46,956 nt of DNA from Verrucomicrobiota bacterium (GTDB taxonomy: Bacteria; Verrucomicrobiota; Verrucomicrobiia; Limisphaerales; J093): assembly GCA_012517065.1 (NCBI GenBank), contig JAAYVR010000211.1, positions 1-46,956 of the forward strand, given 5' to 3'. A model generated the notes under the pieces. It had not been told where the DNA came from and made no database searches. It saw only the letters and a list, made by a program, of their open reading frames with translations. Within the stretch, counting starts at the first letter, position 1. Each line of letters begins with the position of its first letter. This document shows positions 8,320 to 17,024 of this stretch, piece by piece. Both the position numbers and the translations under genes were made by a program.

Positions 8320-8968
8320 AGATTACATCATCATATTGAAGAGCCGTTCATATTCGCGAAGATTCTGAGGCTGCGAGCATGGTCAGTTTCTTCATATCTC
8401 CTTCCCTTACTACCAGTAAGGCGGTCAAAAGGGTACGGCCTTTGGGAGTGAGTTGGATAAAGTGACAGGCTCGTAGTTCGGGTTTTGCGCCCTGATTGTG
8501 GGGTGGCCTGCAAATTGCCCCTTGTTTCAATCAGCGGTTGCCGAAGTCTGTGAAGGAACCCTTCGGTGCCAATATGGGGACAGACACGTTGTTGGCTCGG
8601 ATCGGCGCGGGTCGTCCCTTGGCACAGGTGCAAAGCGCTGGGATACCAAAATCAAGACCATAGAGCTTTCGGTTTTCCGCGTAAACGTGGAACAGCTCTA
8701 ACGGCTATGGGTTGCTCTGGGCATGGGGCGATGCCACGCTCGCGGCTGTTCGAGTCCCGGCTTTAGGCGGAACAGTTTCATGTGGTTGGGAATTACTCTG
8801 GCAGCGCCGGATTCAGTGGGGCTTGATCAGAGTGCTTTCACTGGTGAGCGAGTCGCAGCAGGTATTTGGCTGCCCGGGGTGGCTGGCAGCCCCCATCAAC
8901 GGGCGTGGGGGTAGGTACTGCCCGCCAGGCGACTTTGGTTCCGGCTACGCCGCGCTACGCCGGGGTGC
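8320..8968 (+). repeat. Composite repeat element, copy 2 (about 0.65 kb)
   Basis: Direct-orientation copy of the element at 5681-6760. It has the TTCATATTCGCGAAGAT block (8347), AAGTGACAGGCTCGTAG (8460), one GGGACAGACACGTTGTTGG motif (8577), a single diverged 142-base unit (8671-8790) and the terminal TGGTTGGGAATT block. It lacks the 146-base module and the extra tandem units. It lies between the H1 left half and right arm. No gene is seen between the lipoprotein start at 8175 and the nadB stop at 9026. Confidence 0.85.
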
Positions 8969-8969
8969 G

Positions 8970-9047
8970 AAATATGCGGGGTCCCGAGAAGGTCGCTGGC
9001 CAACCGAGCAGGCGCACGCAGAGCGTCATGCCGGTGAGGTTTCCGGG
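8970..9047 (+). repeat. H1 right arm followed by H2 hairpin copy 2, overlapping the nadB 3' end
   Basis: AAATATGCGGGG (8970-8981) is the H1 right arm, followed by a degenerate H2: left arm CCCGAGAAGGTCGCTGG and right arm CCGGTGAGGTTTCCGGG (9031-9047). The right arm overlaps the last codons and lies beside the stop codon of nadB on the opposite strand, so the repeat provides the C-terminus of that protein. Confidence 0.75.
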
Positions 9048-10675
9048 CTGGGAGGAGTTGCGGACACCGGCTTGCGAATTATGGTATCGAGCTTGGCAAA
9101 TGCGGGGTCGGGATTTGGGTAATCCAAATTGTAGTGCAGTCCGCGGCTTTCCTTGCGCGACATTGCGCAACGGACAATCAGTTCGGCGACCATGGCGATG
9201 TTTCTCAGTTCGAGCAGGTCGGACGTAACGACAAAGTCCCAGTAATACTCCTGTATTTCCGCCTGGATGTTGAGAATGCGATTGTAAGCGCGCTGGAGGC
9301 GTTTGTTTGTGCGGACGATGCCAACATAATCCCACATGGTGCGCCTGATTTCGTCCCAAAGATGTGAAATCACAACCAATTCATCCGGGTTCTGCGCGCT
9401 GCCCGAATGCCACGGTGGAATGCGGTCGGTCCATTTCGGGAACGATCCGGTGACGGCGCGTTGGGCGGCGCGATGGGCGCAAACGAGCGCTTCCAACAAT
9501 GAATTGCTGGCCAGGCGGTTGGCGCCGTGTAATCCGGTGCACGCAGTTTCGCCAATCGCGTACAGGCCGGCGATTTCTGTTTCGCCATCGACTGTTGTGA
9601 CGACGCCGCCGCACTGATAGTGAGCGGCTGGCACAACTGGGATCATTTCCTTGGTTATGTCAATCCCGTAGGAAAGGCAGGTCTGGTAGATGTTTGGGAA
9701 CCGTCGGATGATGAACGGCGCCGGTTTGTGGGTGATGTCAAGATAGACATGGTCGCTGCCGCTCTTTTTCATTTCACTGTCGATGGCGCGGGCGACGACA
9801 TCTCTTGGTGCGAGCGATTTGAGCGGGTGATAAGCGTCCATGAATTCTTCGCCATTAAAAGTTCGCAGTACGGCGCCTTCCCCCCGCACGGCTTCGCTTA
9901 TCAGGAATGATTTGGCTTTCGGGTGGTAGAGGCAGGTGGGATGGAACTGCATGAATTCGAGGTTTGCCACTGCAGCGCCCGCCCTGTAGGCCATTGCGAT
10001 GCCGTCGCCCGTGGCTATGTCCGGGTTGGTGGTGTAAAGATAGACTTTGCCGCAGCCGCCCGTTGCCAGAACGGTGACGCGTGCGGCGAACGTTTTCACG
10101 GTCTGCGTGTTCTTGTCGAGGACGTATGCGCCAAGACATCTATTGGTGCCGTCTTTGCCCAGCTTGTGAGTCGTGATAAGGTCGATGGCAATGTGATTCT
10201 CGAAAACGTGAATTGAAGGTGTTTGTGAAACACGCTCCAACAATACGCGTTCGATCTCGCGGCCGGTGACGTCCAACGCATGCAAAATCCGCCTTTTCGA
10301 GTGTCCACCTTCGCGGCCGAGGTCAAGTTCTTTCACTCCACTTTTGCCGGGGACCTCATGTTCGGCAAATCGCATGCCCAGTTCCATTAGTTCCCTGACC
10401 CGGGCGGGGCCTTCTTGGACGATTGTGCGCACGACATCTTCTTTGCACAGGCCGGCGCCGGCGGTCAAAGTATCCTGCACGTGAAGTTCAAATGAATCTT
10501 CCGGGCTCATTACCGAGGCGATGCCGCCCTGGGCATGATTGGTATTTGACTCGGCGCTGTTCTTTTTTGTGATGATTGCCACTCTCCCGTGTGGAGCGAC
10601 TTTGAGGGCAAAAAACAGTCCGGCAATGCCGCTGCCAATGACGATGTAATCAAACTCAAGTGTGACGTCTTCCAT
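9026..10675 (-). CDS. nadB: L-aspartate oxidase
   Basis: 549 residues. NadB is the FAD enzyme that oxidises L-aspartate to iminoaspartate, the first step of de novo NAD synthesis, feeding quinolinate synthase. The dinucleotide fold is at the N-terminus (GSGIAG, residues 14-19). The family's fumarate-reductase-like active-site segments follow: [11 protein letters not shown] near residue 44, QFHPTCLY near 245, [11 protein letters not shown], and the C-terminal GGVVTTVDG...[20 protein letters not shown] block. Length is normal. The last ~10 residues ([12 protein letters not shown]-like, Pro/Ser-rich) are encoded by the H2 repeat and are not typical of the family. nadA and nadC are not in the window. 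No clear ribosome-binding site. Confidence 0.96.
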   Translation of the reverse strand: MEDVTLEFDYIVIGSGIAGLFFALKVAPHGRVAIITKKNSAESNTNHAQGGIASVMSPEDSFELHVQDTLTAGAGLCKEDVVRTIVQEGPARVRELMELGMRFAEHEVPGKSGVKELDLGREGGHSKRRILHALDVTGREIERVLLERVSQTPSIHVFENHIAIDLITTHKLGKDGTNRCLGAYVLDKNTQTVKTFAARVTVLATGGCGKVYLYTTNPDIATGDGIAMAYRAGAAVANLEFMQFHPTCLYHPKAKSFLISEAVRGEGAVLRTFNGEEFMDAYHPLKSLAPRDVVARAIDSEMKKSGSDHVYLDITHKPAPFIIRRFPNIYQTCLSYGIDITKEMIPVVPAAHYQCGGVVTTVDGETEIAGLYAIGETACTGLHGANRLASNSLLEALVCAHRAAQRAVTGSFPKWTDRIPPWHSGSAQNPDELVVISHLWDEIRRTMWDYVGIVRTNKRLQRAYNRILNIQAEIQEYYWDFVVTSDLLELRNIAMVAELIVRCAMSRKESRGLHYNLDYPNPDPAFAKLDTIIRKPVSATPPSPETSPA

Positions 10676-10825
10676 TTACCACATGATAGCAGGACATTGA
10701 AACAAATCGAGGAAATCGAAATATAATCTGTGGTGCAGATCGCTGTTCCGACGGTTGCAGGCAGCTCGGCCGGCCAATTGCCAGCGCGCAGCGCGGCGCA
10801 ACCACAACCTTCCAAAAACGCCGGG

Positions 10826-11839
10826 TCAGTTTTGGCCGCGGTTTTCCTGTTCCTTCCACCCGTTCCTCATGAGCACATCGGCGATTTTCACGGGCTGACC
10901 GCCCGATCGTTTGCTTTCGTCGGCCGCTTCCATGAAAGCGAAGAGCTCGATTGTTTCCTCTGGGGGAACCGGTGGCTGGCCGGTTTGGAAGAACTTGATT
11001 ATCTCGCGGACAAGCGGCGCGTAATCGCCGCCGGGTTTCTGGTCCATCACGGCTTTGGTTCCAAACAGGGTCACGCGATACGGTGCGGCACCGTTCCGGA
11101 TGCCGATCACTGTTCCGACTCGGCCGTCGCGCCAAACGCCGGTCACCACATCCGTATCGGCTGTTGATGTGCGCACAACCTGCTGGCAGCCGGTGCCGAG
11201 CACAGCGTACAGGGCTTCGACGGCGTGAATGCCGTACCAGAACAGGTCGGGATGGTGCGGTTCAAGGTGGCACGGGCCTGTTGAAACTGCGCCTTTGATT
11301 TGGCCGAGATCAGCCTGCTTGAGTTCTATGAGCCCCGGGTAATAGCGGAGGGACGAGGAACTGAAGCATGGGACACGATGCTGTTTTGCGAGGCGGAAAA
11401 CCTCGATTGCGTCGCGAAGCGACCCTGCGATTGGTTTGTCAATGAACACAGGTTTGCCTGCAGCAAAAACGGGTTTCACTTGTTCAAGGTGCGGACGTCC
11501 ATCCACGCTCTCGAGCATTATTGCATCGACCTCCTGGCACAGGGCCGGAATCGAATCCACAATCCGAACTCCGTACCGGTCCCGCAGTTCGGTTGTATAA
11601 CCTTTGACGCGCGACCAGCTCGATTCGATGTCAGGGCTTCCGCCGGGGTAAGCAGCCACAACCCGGGCGCCCGGGACGTGCCCGGGTGCGTTTGTATCGT
11701 GAAGCAGTTTGGTAAACGCAACCACGTGCGACGTATCCAGTCCGATTATTCCAACGCGTATATCGCCCGCCAAAAGGCGTGGCATCCAAACGGCGGTGGC
11801 GATCATCACAAAGGCCGACATGAGTGGGAAGAGTTTCAT
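10826..11839 (-). CDS. Secreted Gfo/Idh/MocA-family oxidoreductase
   Basis: 337 residues. A signal peptide (to about residue 25, ending LLAG) precedes a Rossmann fold beginning DIRVGIIGLDTSHVVAF. The usual G-x-G-x-x-G is altered here to G-L-D-T-S-H, a form seen in a Verrucomicrobia/Planctomycetes subgroup. The family's EKP motif is present as FIDKPIAGS near residue 137. The C-terminal sheet domain contains HAVEALYAVLG and WRDGRVGTVIG. Family members are NAD(P)-dependent sugar or sugar-acid dehydrogenases, and exported forms are common in this phylum; the substrate cannot be told. It is co-directional with the glycosidase-like gene at 12079, 239 bases upstream, with a heptamer array and an H2 copy in the gap. 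Confidence 0.88.
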   Translation of the reverse strand: MKLFPLMSAFVMIATAVWMPRLLAGDIRVGIIGLDTSHVVAFTKLLHDTNAPGHVPGARVVAAYPGGSPDIESSWSRVKGYTTELRDRYGVRIVDSIPALCQEVDAIMLESVDGRPHLEQVKPVFAAGKPVFIDKPIAGSLRDAIEVFRLAKQHRVPCFSSSSLRYYPGLIELKQADLGQIKGAVSTGPCHLEPHHPDLFWYGIHAVEALYAVLGTGCQQVVRTSTADTDVVTGVWRDGRVGTVIGIRNGAAPYRVTLFGTKAVMDQKPGGDYAPLVREIIKFFQTGQPPVPPEETIELFAFMEAADESKRSGGQPVKIADVLMRNGWKEQENRGQN

Positions 11840-11891
11840 TGCAGGCGAAAGCTAACAAATAAGCATCAGCACCGCAACACGCTCAACGCAG

Positions 11892-11975
11892 CGGACCATG
11901 GGCGGGGGCGATGGACCAAAGACCGGGGACCAAGGACCAGAGATCGAGGACCAAAGACAAAGCACAAGGGACAAC
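11892..11975 (+). repeat. Heptamer tandem array, consensus GGACCAA
   Basis: A strict 7-base period runs from 11892 to 11975, with clear units at 11913, 11927, 11934, 11948 and weaker ones between (AGACCGG, AGACAAA, GGACAAC). It lies in the 239-base gap between two minus-strand genes. Such arrays are prone to slippage. I see no coding role. Confidence 0.8.
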
Positions 11976-11984
11976 GTTAGTCAG

Positions 11985-12049
11985 CTTGGAAATCGCACCG
12001 GGATGAGAGCTTGAGTGAAGTTGGTGGGTCAGATGGTGAGGTTTAATGG
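11985..12049 (+). repeat. H2 hairpin repeat, copy 3 (loop type I)
   Basis: CTTGGAAATCGCACCGGGATGA...GGTGGGTCAGATGGTGAGGTTTAATGG aligns base for base in most positions with the H2 copy at 22255, including the loop words GATGA, GCTT and GGGTCA (only segments quoted). Arms are degraded. It lies about 30 bases downstream of the stop codon of the minus-strand glycosidase-like gene. Confidence 0.7.
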
Positions 12050-12078
12050 CCAAACTGAAATGCGGCCGTGCGGTTCGG

Positions 12079-15000
12079 TTATTGGCCCGGGCTTTGCGGA
12101 GCGGTCGGTCGAGTTGCTGTTGGTCCTGCGCGGCGGACAACCGCGTCTGGAAAGCCGGGTTGGTCTGGTAGCACTGCGAAGAAATTGTCGTGCTCGAAGC
12201 AGGTTGCGATTCGATCTTGGGCTCTGTTGTTGTAGTTCATTGGGGTTGCAACGCGATACACGCTGTTGCGTGTGATTTCAATGAACCCGCTGCCTTCATC
12301 GAGATAGATGCCGCCGGGACCGCCGGGGCCACAATCATGAATGTGGTTCTCGCGGATTACAGTGCCGGGCTGGTTGCCGAGGATGTAGATGGCGCCTCCG
12401 TCATCGCGGCGTTGCATGAGCCGGTAAAGATGATTTCGTTCAACCCGGTTCCCGCTCGCAGGCGTGGGTGTGGCGTAGCGGAATGGAATCACCTCGTATG
12501 CGCCGCCCCCGGCGTCTTCTTCGCCCCAGCCCCACCCGACCGATATGCCCGAGTACGGGAGATCGTGGATTTCGTTGCATGTGATGACCGTTCCCTGGGC
12601 ATAACCTGCGAAAACGGCGACGCTGTCTTCGAACTCGACGCCGACGTGATGGATGCGGCAATTCGTGACGCGGTTGTCGCGCACAATCAAGCGCGGATCC
12701 TCGGGATGATGGTCCGTCACCTGAACGTCTCCGATCTGAATTGCGCTGCCTGAGATGTCAAAGAAGTCACATCGGTTTACAATGGTCTGCCGTGAGCCGT
12801 GTTCAAGGTCAAGACCGGCCCCGCCGAGCCGGGTGAACGTGCACCGCTCGAAACGGCAACATTCCGCAGCGCGCAAGACAACATTTGCCGGGCTTTTCAC
12901 GTATTCGTTGTGCTGTTTGACCAGCGAACCATCGCGGCTGAACAGGCACTTTGCGTCGGTTGTGAAATTGGCCTGGACGTCGATGTGGCCTGTGCGGTTG
13001 GGACCGAGCCATGTTGCATCTGCGAATGTGATACCTTCAAACACCACACCACGGACGGGCCGATCGAGCGTTCCCTCGATGCGAACCAGGGTCTCGAGTT
13101 GGGGAGCGACCACCGTTATGTCAGCCATGTTTTCGCCTTCACGCGGCATGTAATAGAGAGTTTGCGCCGGGCAATCGTAGTACCATTCGCCCGGGGCATC
13201 GAGGAGCTCGATTGCGTTTTCAATGTATGCCGGCAATTTGGCTTGGACACCTTCTTTGCGGGAGGCGAGGAAAAAGGCCGGCTGCCGCATCAGCACGATT
13301 GCTTTGCCCTGCGCATCACGGAGAATCCGTTCCACGGGACAAATCATGTGGCTCCATGAATTGAAGAATCCCAATTCGATGTTCTGCTGGTTTCGCCAGT
13401 TTGCCATCGCGCCGTCTGCAAACAAGAAACCGGCTTTGGCGTCGATGAATTCAAGGTCGCCATAGCGAATAACGTCATTGGGGCAATCACCACGGGCTCG
13501 CGCAGCTCGTTTGCCATTAACGTAAAGTTGCCTGAAATCGAGCAAATCGACCTTTGCTTTCCAACGTCCGAGAACATCTGGTCGCCAGCCAATTACAGGT
13601 CTGCCGCCGCTGATTACAGGGACTTCGCCGGGAGCTGCGCGAAACACAGTGTTTGCGTCGCGCGCGTCGAGGAGCAGCGGTTCGGCAAGGTAATGCGTGC
13701 CACCGCGAACCAGAATGACGACCTGTTTGGAGGCGCTTTCCGTCGAGGCACGCGCTGTGCGAGCGGCGGCGACTGCTCTTGCCAGGGTTTTGAATGGCTG
13801 TTCAGCGGTTCCCGGGTGCTGGTCAGAACCGTTGGCAGCTACATGGAAGCACAGGTCGGTGTTTGGCGGCAAAACGGGCGGGGCGGGATCGTACCCGAGG
13901 TTCAGTTCAACCAGGTTCAAGGTTACCGCCACAGCGTTTGTGTTTGCGAGAGCGACTGAGTTGTCGCCGGGGCGGAGGTTTTCGGGTGAGAATGTTTGTT
14001 CGATGGGCACAACCTTGTTGTTGATGCGGCAGAGAAGGTTGGCAGCCGGCTCGAGATCGAGCCGCGCGGAATCCGGCGAATTGTCCGAAGCCACAGCGCT
14101 TTGCGGCAATGAAAGAGTCAGCACCCTGGTTTCGCCAGGAGGGATCGTCACCGGCAATTGAACGGGCAGATCAATGCCCGCAACGCGATGTTGCTGATTG
14201 ATGAGCGCGAATTTCAGGTCACACCCACGCAAACGCGCCGGATCGCCAAGCGCCGGCACCCACGACCAGAAAGGATGCGGTTGTTGCTCGCGCCAACACG
14301 GGAAATTGAAAACGTAAATGCCGTCGGCTCCGCTGTCCCACAGACCCAGCGCTGCAGCCCGAATGCTTTCCTCGCAATGTGACTTGCCCGCGTAACCAAA
14401 CTCGATGGCAGCATACAACGCCACCGGGCGATCGCCCAATTCGCGTCGCAGTTGCGCCAATGGCATGCTGAAATCTGAAGAAAGGAATGGCGAGGCAGTG
14501 ATGAAATCAATTAGCCCCTGGCGATTCCATTCTCCTATGTCCACGCCCAACGCTTTGCAGCCGGCCGGACTGGACGGCACTCGCACAGCCACAAGCATCG
14601 GGCGCCCGCGCTGGCGAGCGAGCTCGTCTGCCTTCGCTTTGACGCGGGCAACCACTTCGGTCAAATGGTGACGCTGATTCCATACCGCATCGGATGATCC
14701 GCTCAGGTGCCGCGGGAAACGCATCCAGTCCAGCTCGATCCCGTCAGGCATGTACTTTTCCATCACTTCAAAAATCAGGCGGAGATTGTATTCGCGCACT
14801 GGTTCGAGTCCGTAATCGAGGCACTGAGCCATCCAGTTGTTCGGGTTTGCACCTCTTTCGACCCGGTATTCGGGATGGTCACGCCAAAACTGGCTCAGGT
14901 CAGGCTCGTTCGGTTGATTAACATTGTGCACCTCGTTCATCCGCCATGATATGAAAGTCTCGAAGCCGCGTCTCTTGAGGGCCGCAAGGAATTCGCCAAA

Positions 15001-15345
15001 CGGATCGCGGCCTTCACCAACGAGTCTTGCCAATGCGCCACGAGTTGATAGTTCCTCGTGTTCGCTTGGGTAGAGCATTTTTTGGATTCCATTTGGGCAA
15101 AGCATGTATGTGGTGACAGCGTTCGGGCACTCTGCGGCGTGGCGTTGTATCATCTCTGGCGAAAGGTCATCACGCCAAAGTAGGTTGGTACCGTCGTTGT
15201 TCACCAGGAGCTGGCGCTGGATGGGCGGTCGATCGGGGGCCGCCGGCGCATCTTCCGCAGCACTTGCACACACTGCTAAACACAACGTCGTCGCGCACTC
15301 GATCGTGCGCCAAACACAATCAGAAAGAGGCAGACGGGTAATCAT
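12079..15345 (-). CDS. Secreted two-domain glycosidase-like protein: TIM barrel plus right-handed beta-helix
   Basis: 1,088 residues with a signal peptide (to about 30, ASAAE). Residues ~40-390 look like a TIM barrel of the putative glycoside hydrolase class: FISWRMNEVHNVN, then PDGIELDWMRFPRH with a likely acidic active-site residue, and GADGIYVFNF near the last strand. Residues ~400-490 are a beta-rich linker. From ~505 (CFHVAANGSDQHPGTAEQPFKTL) to the end it is a right-handed parallel beta-helix of the GH141-like type, with REFR-like LYVNGKRAARARG, GVVFEGITF, and asparagine-ladder turns such as NRCDFFDISGSAIQIG. GH141 members include an alpha-L-fucosidase and a xylanase; substrate here is unknown. 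Two catalytic-type modules in one chain suggest stepwise attack on a complex glycan. It follows coaB by 29 bases. Confidence 0.8.
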   Translation of the reverse strand: MITRLPLSDCVWRTIECATTLCLAVCASAAEDAPAAPDRPPIQRQLLVNNDGTNLLWRDDLSPEMIQRHAAECPNAVTTYMLCPNGIQKMLYPSEHEELSTRGALARLVGEGRDPFGEFLAALKRRGFETFISWRMNEVHNVNQPNEPDLSQFWRDHPEYRVERGANPNNWMAQCLDYGLEPVREYNLRLIFEVMEKYMPDGIELDWMRFPRHLSGSSDAVWNQRHHLTEVVARVKAKADELARQRGRPMLVAVRVPSSPAGCKALGVDIGEWNRQGLIDFITASPFLSSDFSMPLAQLRRELGDRPVALYAAIEFGYAGKSHCEESIRAAALGLWDSGADGIYVFNFPCWREQQPHPFWSWVPALGDPARLRGCDLKFALINQQHRVAGIDLPVQLPVTIPPGETRVLTLSLPQSAVASDNSPDSARLDLEPAANLLCRINNKVVPIEQTFSPENLRPGDNSVALANTNAVAVTLNLVELNLGYDPAPPVLPPNTDLCFHVAANGSDQHPGTAEQPFKTLARAVAAARTARASTESASKQVVILVRGGTHYLAEPLLLDARDANTVFRAAPGEVPVISGGRPVIGWRPDVLGRWKAKVDLLDFRQLYVNGKRAARARGDCPNDVIRYGDLEFIDAKAGFLFADGAMANWRNQQNIELGFFNSWSHMICPVERILRDAQGKAIVLMRQPAFFLASRKEGVQAKLPAYIENAIELLDAPGEWYYDCPAQTLYYMPREGENMADITVVAPQLETLVRIEGTLDRPVRGVVFEGITFADATWLGPNRTGHIDVQANFTTDAKCLFSRDGSLVKQHNEYVKSPANVVLRAAECCRFERCTFTRLGGAGLDLEHGSRQTIVNRCDFFDISGSAIQIGDVQVTDHHPEDPRLIVRDNRVTNCRIHHVGVEFEDSVAVFAGYAQGTVITCNEIHDLPYSGISVGWGWGEEDAGGGAYEVIPFRYATPTPASGNRVERNHLYRLMQRRDDGGAIYILGNQPGTVIRENHIHDCGPGGPGGIYLDEGSGFIEITRNSVYRVATPMNYNNRAQDRIATCFEHDNFFAVLPDQPGFPDAVVRRAGPTATRPTAPQSPGQ

Positions 15346-15374
15346 AAAATGTCGCCAGCAGGGTCGCGCATGAT

Positions 15375-16025
15375 TCAGCAGCTTATTCTACGGGCGAGAG
15401 CTTCGTAGAGTTGGAGTGGATCATCGAAATGTAGGACATCGCCCGAGTATGGCACGAGCGCATAGCCGGCGCCATATGCGGGGCCGTTGACCACACAAGC
15501 AGATGTATGGTAAGCGGCGATCTGGTCACGCCCGCGCGAAACTGCATCGTCGCGTGTGCCATCCACTTCGAATTTCCATCCTACGATTGTTGCGTTTGGG
15601 AACCAATCTCGCATTCTGGCGATGATCTTTGGAGTGGGCCTAAGTTCGATCCAGAGGGAGGGAATTTGAGAAGAGATTTTGCCTGCGGCAACGGGCTCGA
15701 GATCGCCTCGGGCTGATCTTGTCCAAACAGCCGCTGGCGCAAAATCGCTCACAGCGGCAACATGAAAAACGGCTTTGACGAGTGGATCAGCAATGTTCGC
15801 AAGAGCGTCGCCGAGATCGTTGGTTGTCGAGAAACGCGTGATATGCTGAACCCCGGCAGGCACTGGGCACGTTGCCGTTTCTCCAAGCAACAGATGGACG
15901 TCATGCCCGCGCTGGGCGAGGTATTGGGCAAGACCGCACCCGAGTTTGCCCGTGGAGAAATTGGTCAGACGCCGAACCCTGTCGATGGGCTCGAAAGTCG
16001 GTCCGGCAGTGACGACGCATTTCAT
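15375..16025 (-). CDS. coaB: Phosphopantothenoylcysteine synthetase (CoaB domain only)
   Basis: 216 residues from the ATG at 16025. CoaB condenses 4'-phosphopantothenate with cysteine in coenzyme A synthesis. The nucleotide-binding start CVVTAGPTFEPIDRVR followed by LTNFSTGKLG corresponds to the family's V-T-A-G-G-T-x-E-P-I-D-P-V-R...N-x-S-S-G-K-M-G. AAGKISSQ and LRPTPKIIA match the later synthetase motifs. Most bacteria have a fused CoaBC of about 400 residues; the decarboxylase half is absent, so this is a stand-alone synthetase and CoaC must be elsewhere. An upstream in-frame ATG at 16133 would extend it into the H1 repeat and is rejected. The H1+H2 double hairpin lies about 100 bases upstream. 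Confidence 0.88.
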   Translation of the reverse strand: MKCVVTAGPTFEPIDRVRRLTNFSTGKLGCGLAQYLAQRGHDVHLLLGETATCPVPAGVQHITRFSTTNDLGDALANIADPLVKAVFHVAAVSDFAPAAVWTRSARGDLEPVAAGKISSQIPSLWIELRPTPKIIARMRDWFPNATIVGWKFEVDGTRDDAVSRGRDQIAAYHTSACVVNGPAYGAGYALVPYSGDVLHFDDPLQLYEALARRISC

Positions 16026-16125
16026 GATGTCATCATGGAGGAATTGGCCGGGGAGGGCAAGTTTGCCTGCGAGCAATTGAGGGCAACTGAGCCGCGGCAA
16101 CGCCAAGAGAAAACTCAATTGCTTA

Positions 16126-16259
16126 GCCCGCATATTTCATACCCTGAGCAGTCTGCGAAACGGGTGTCTTCAAGCAACCAAGGAATATGCGGGCCCCGGA
16201 AATCTCACCGGCGTAAAGGCACGGGCGAATCCGAGGGTGTGACCGGTGAGATTTCCGGG
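16126..16259 (+). repeat. Intact H1+H2 double hairpin (H2 loop type II)
   Basis: H1: GCCCGCATATTTC (16126-16138) pairs with GGAATATGCGGGC (16182-16194). H2: CCCGGAAATCTCACCGG (16195-16211) pairs perfectly over 17 bases with CCGGTGAGATTTCCGGG (16243-16259), enclosing a 31-base loop that contains GAATCCGAGGG. The two hairpins abut. They occupy most of the 311-base gap between divergent coaB and the VOC gene, of which the rest shows no clear feature. Confidence 0.9.
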
Positions 16260-16336
16260 TTAGCCATGCTACGCAACATCGTTTTTGACTTTACGTGGGG
16301 AACAATGGAGAGCCACACTGCAGCCTCCGAAGAGAC

Positions 16337-16888
16337 ATGAAAATGAAACAAGACTTGTTAATTCGATGGTTGGGCGTTGCGGTGGTTTGTTCAGTTTTGG
16401 CGCTGCACTCGGCAGTATATGCCGCAGAGGAGACCAAGGCTGGCGAGTTCTCGAAGCCGGTGATTGATATTGGGATTGTCGCACGCGACGCGGCTGCGAG
16501 CGCGAAGTTTTACACCAATGCAATTGGGTTCACCGAGGTTCAGGGGTTTCCCGTGTCCGGCGAGCTGGGGCGGAAAATTGGGTTGATCGACGGCCATCCT
16601 GTTAACGTGCGCGTGTTTGTGCTCGGGCAGGGTGATCTTGCCACTCGGATCAAATTGCTGTCGTTCCCCGATGCCCCTGGGAAGCCCGCAGACCAATCGT
16701 TCATTCATTCAACACTCGGCATTCGTTATCTTACCATCTACGTGGCCAGCGCGGAAAAGGCCCTCGAACGGCTGCGCAAAGCCGGCGTGAAACCGATTGG
16801 CGAAACGCCCGTCGATCTGGGGGGCGGAACCAAGATAATTGTTGTCCGTGATCCAGACGGAAACTTCATCGAGCTCATCGGCCGATAG
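16337..16888 (+). CDS. Secreted VOC-superfamily (glyoxalase/dioxygenase fold) protein
   Basis: 183 residues from the ATG at 16337 (CGAAGAGA upstream); an open frame from 16295 would place 14 residues before the signal and is unlikely. The signal peptide ends near AVYAAE. The single VOC module shows DIGIVARDAAASAKFYTNAIG, a second strand set GIRYLTIYVASAEKALERLRKAG, and the closing VVRDPDGNFIELIG. In metal-binding VOC enzymes the first and third sets carry His or Gln ligands; here the first position is Asp and the second repeat has no His, although the final Glu remains. It may therefore not bind metal in the usual way. Substrate unknown. It precedes argD by 136 bases, though no functional link is evident. 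Confidence 0.85.
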   Translation: MKMKQDLLIRWLGVAVVCSVLALHSAVYAAEETKAGEFSKPVIDIGIVARDAAASAKFYTNAIGFTEVQGFPVSGELGRKIGLIDGHPVNVRVFVLGQGDLATRIKLLSFPDAPGKPADQSFIHSTLGIRYLTIYVASAEKALERLRKAGVKPIGETPVDLGGGTKIIVVRDPDGNFIELIGR

Positions 16889-17024
16889 TCGAGCGCAGCC
16901 GGAAACGAAGTGTCATGTTGACAGGCTTGCGTTGATCGAACCGTTGCCGCGGCGCCTTTGCGCGCCATCCTGAGCGGTCTTGGCGCGGGCGGCAGGCAAT
17001 GGTTTCCCTCACCGATACTTTCAA

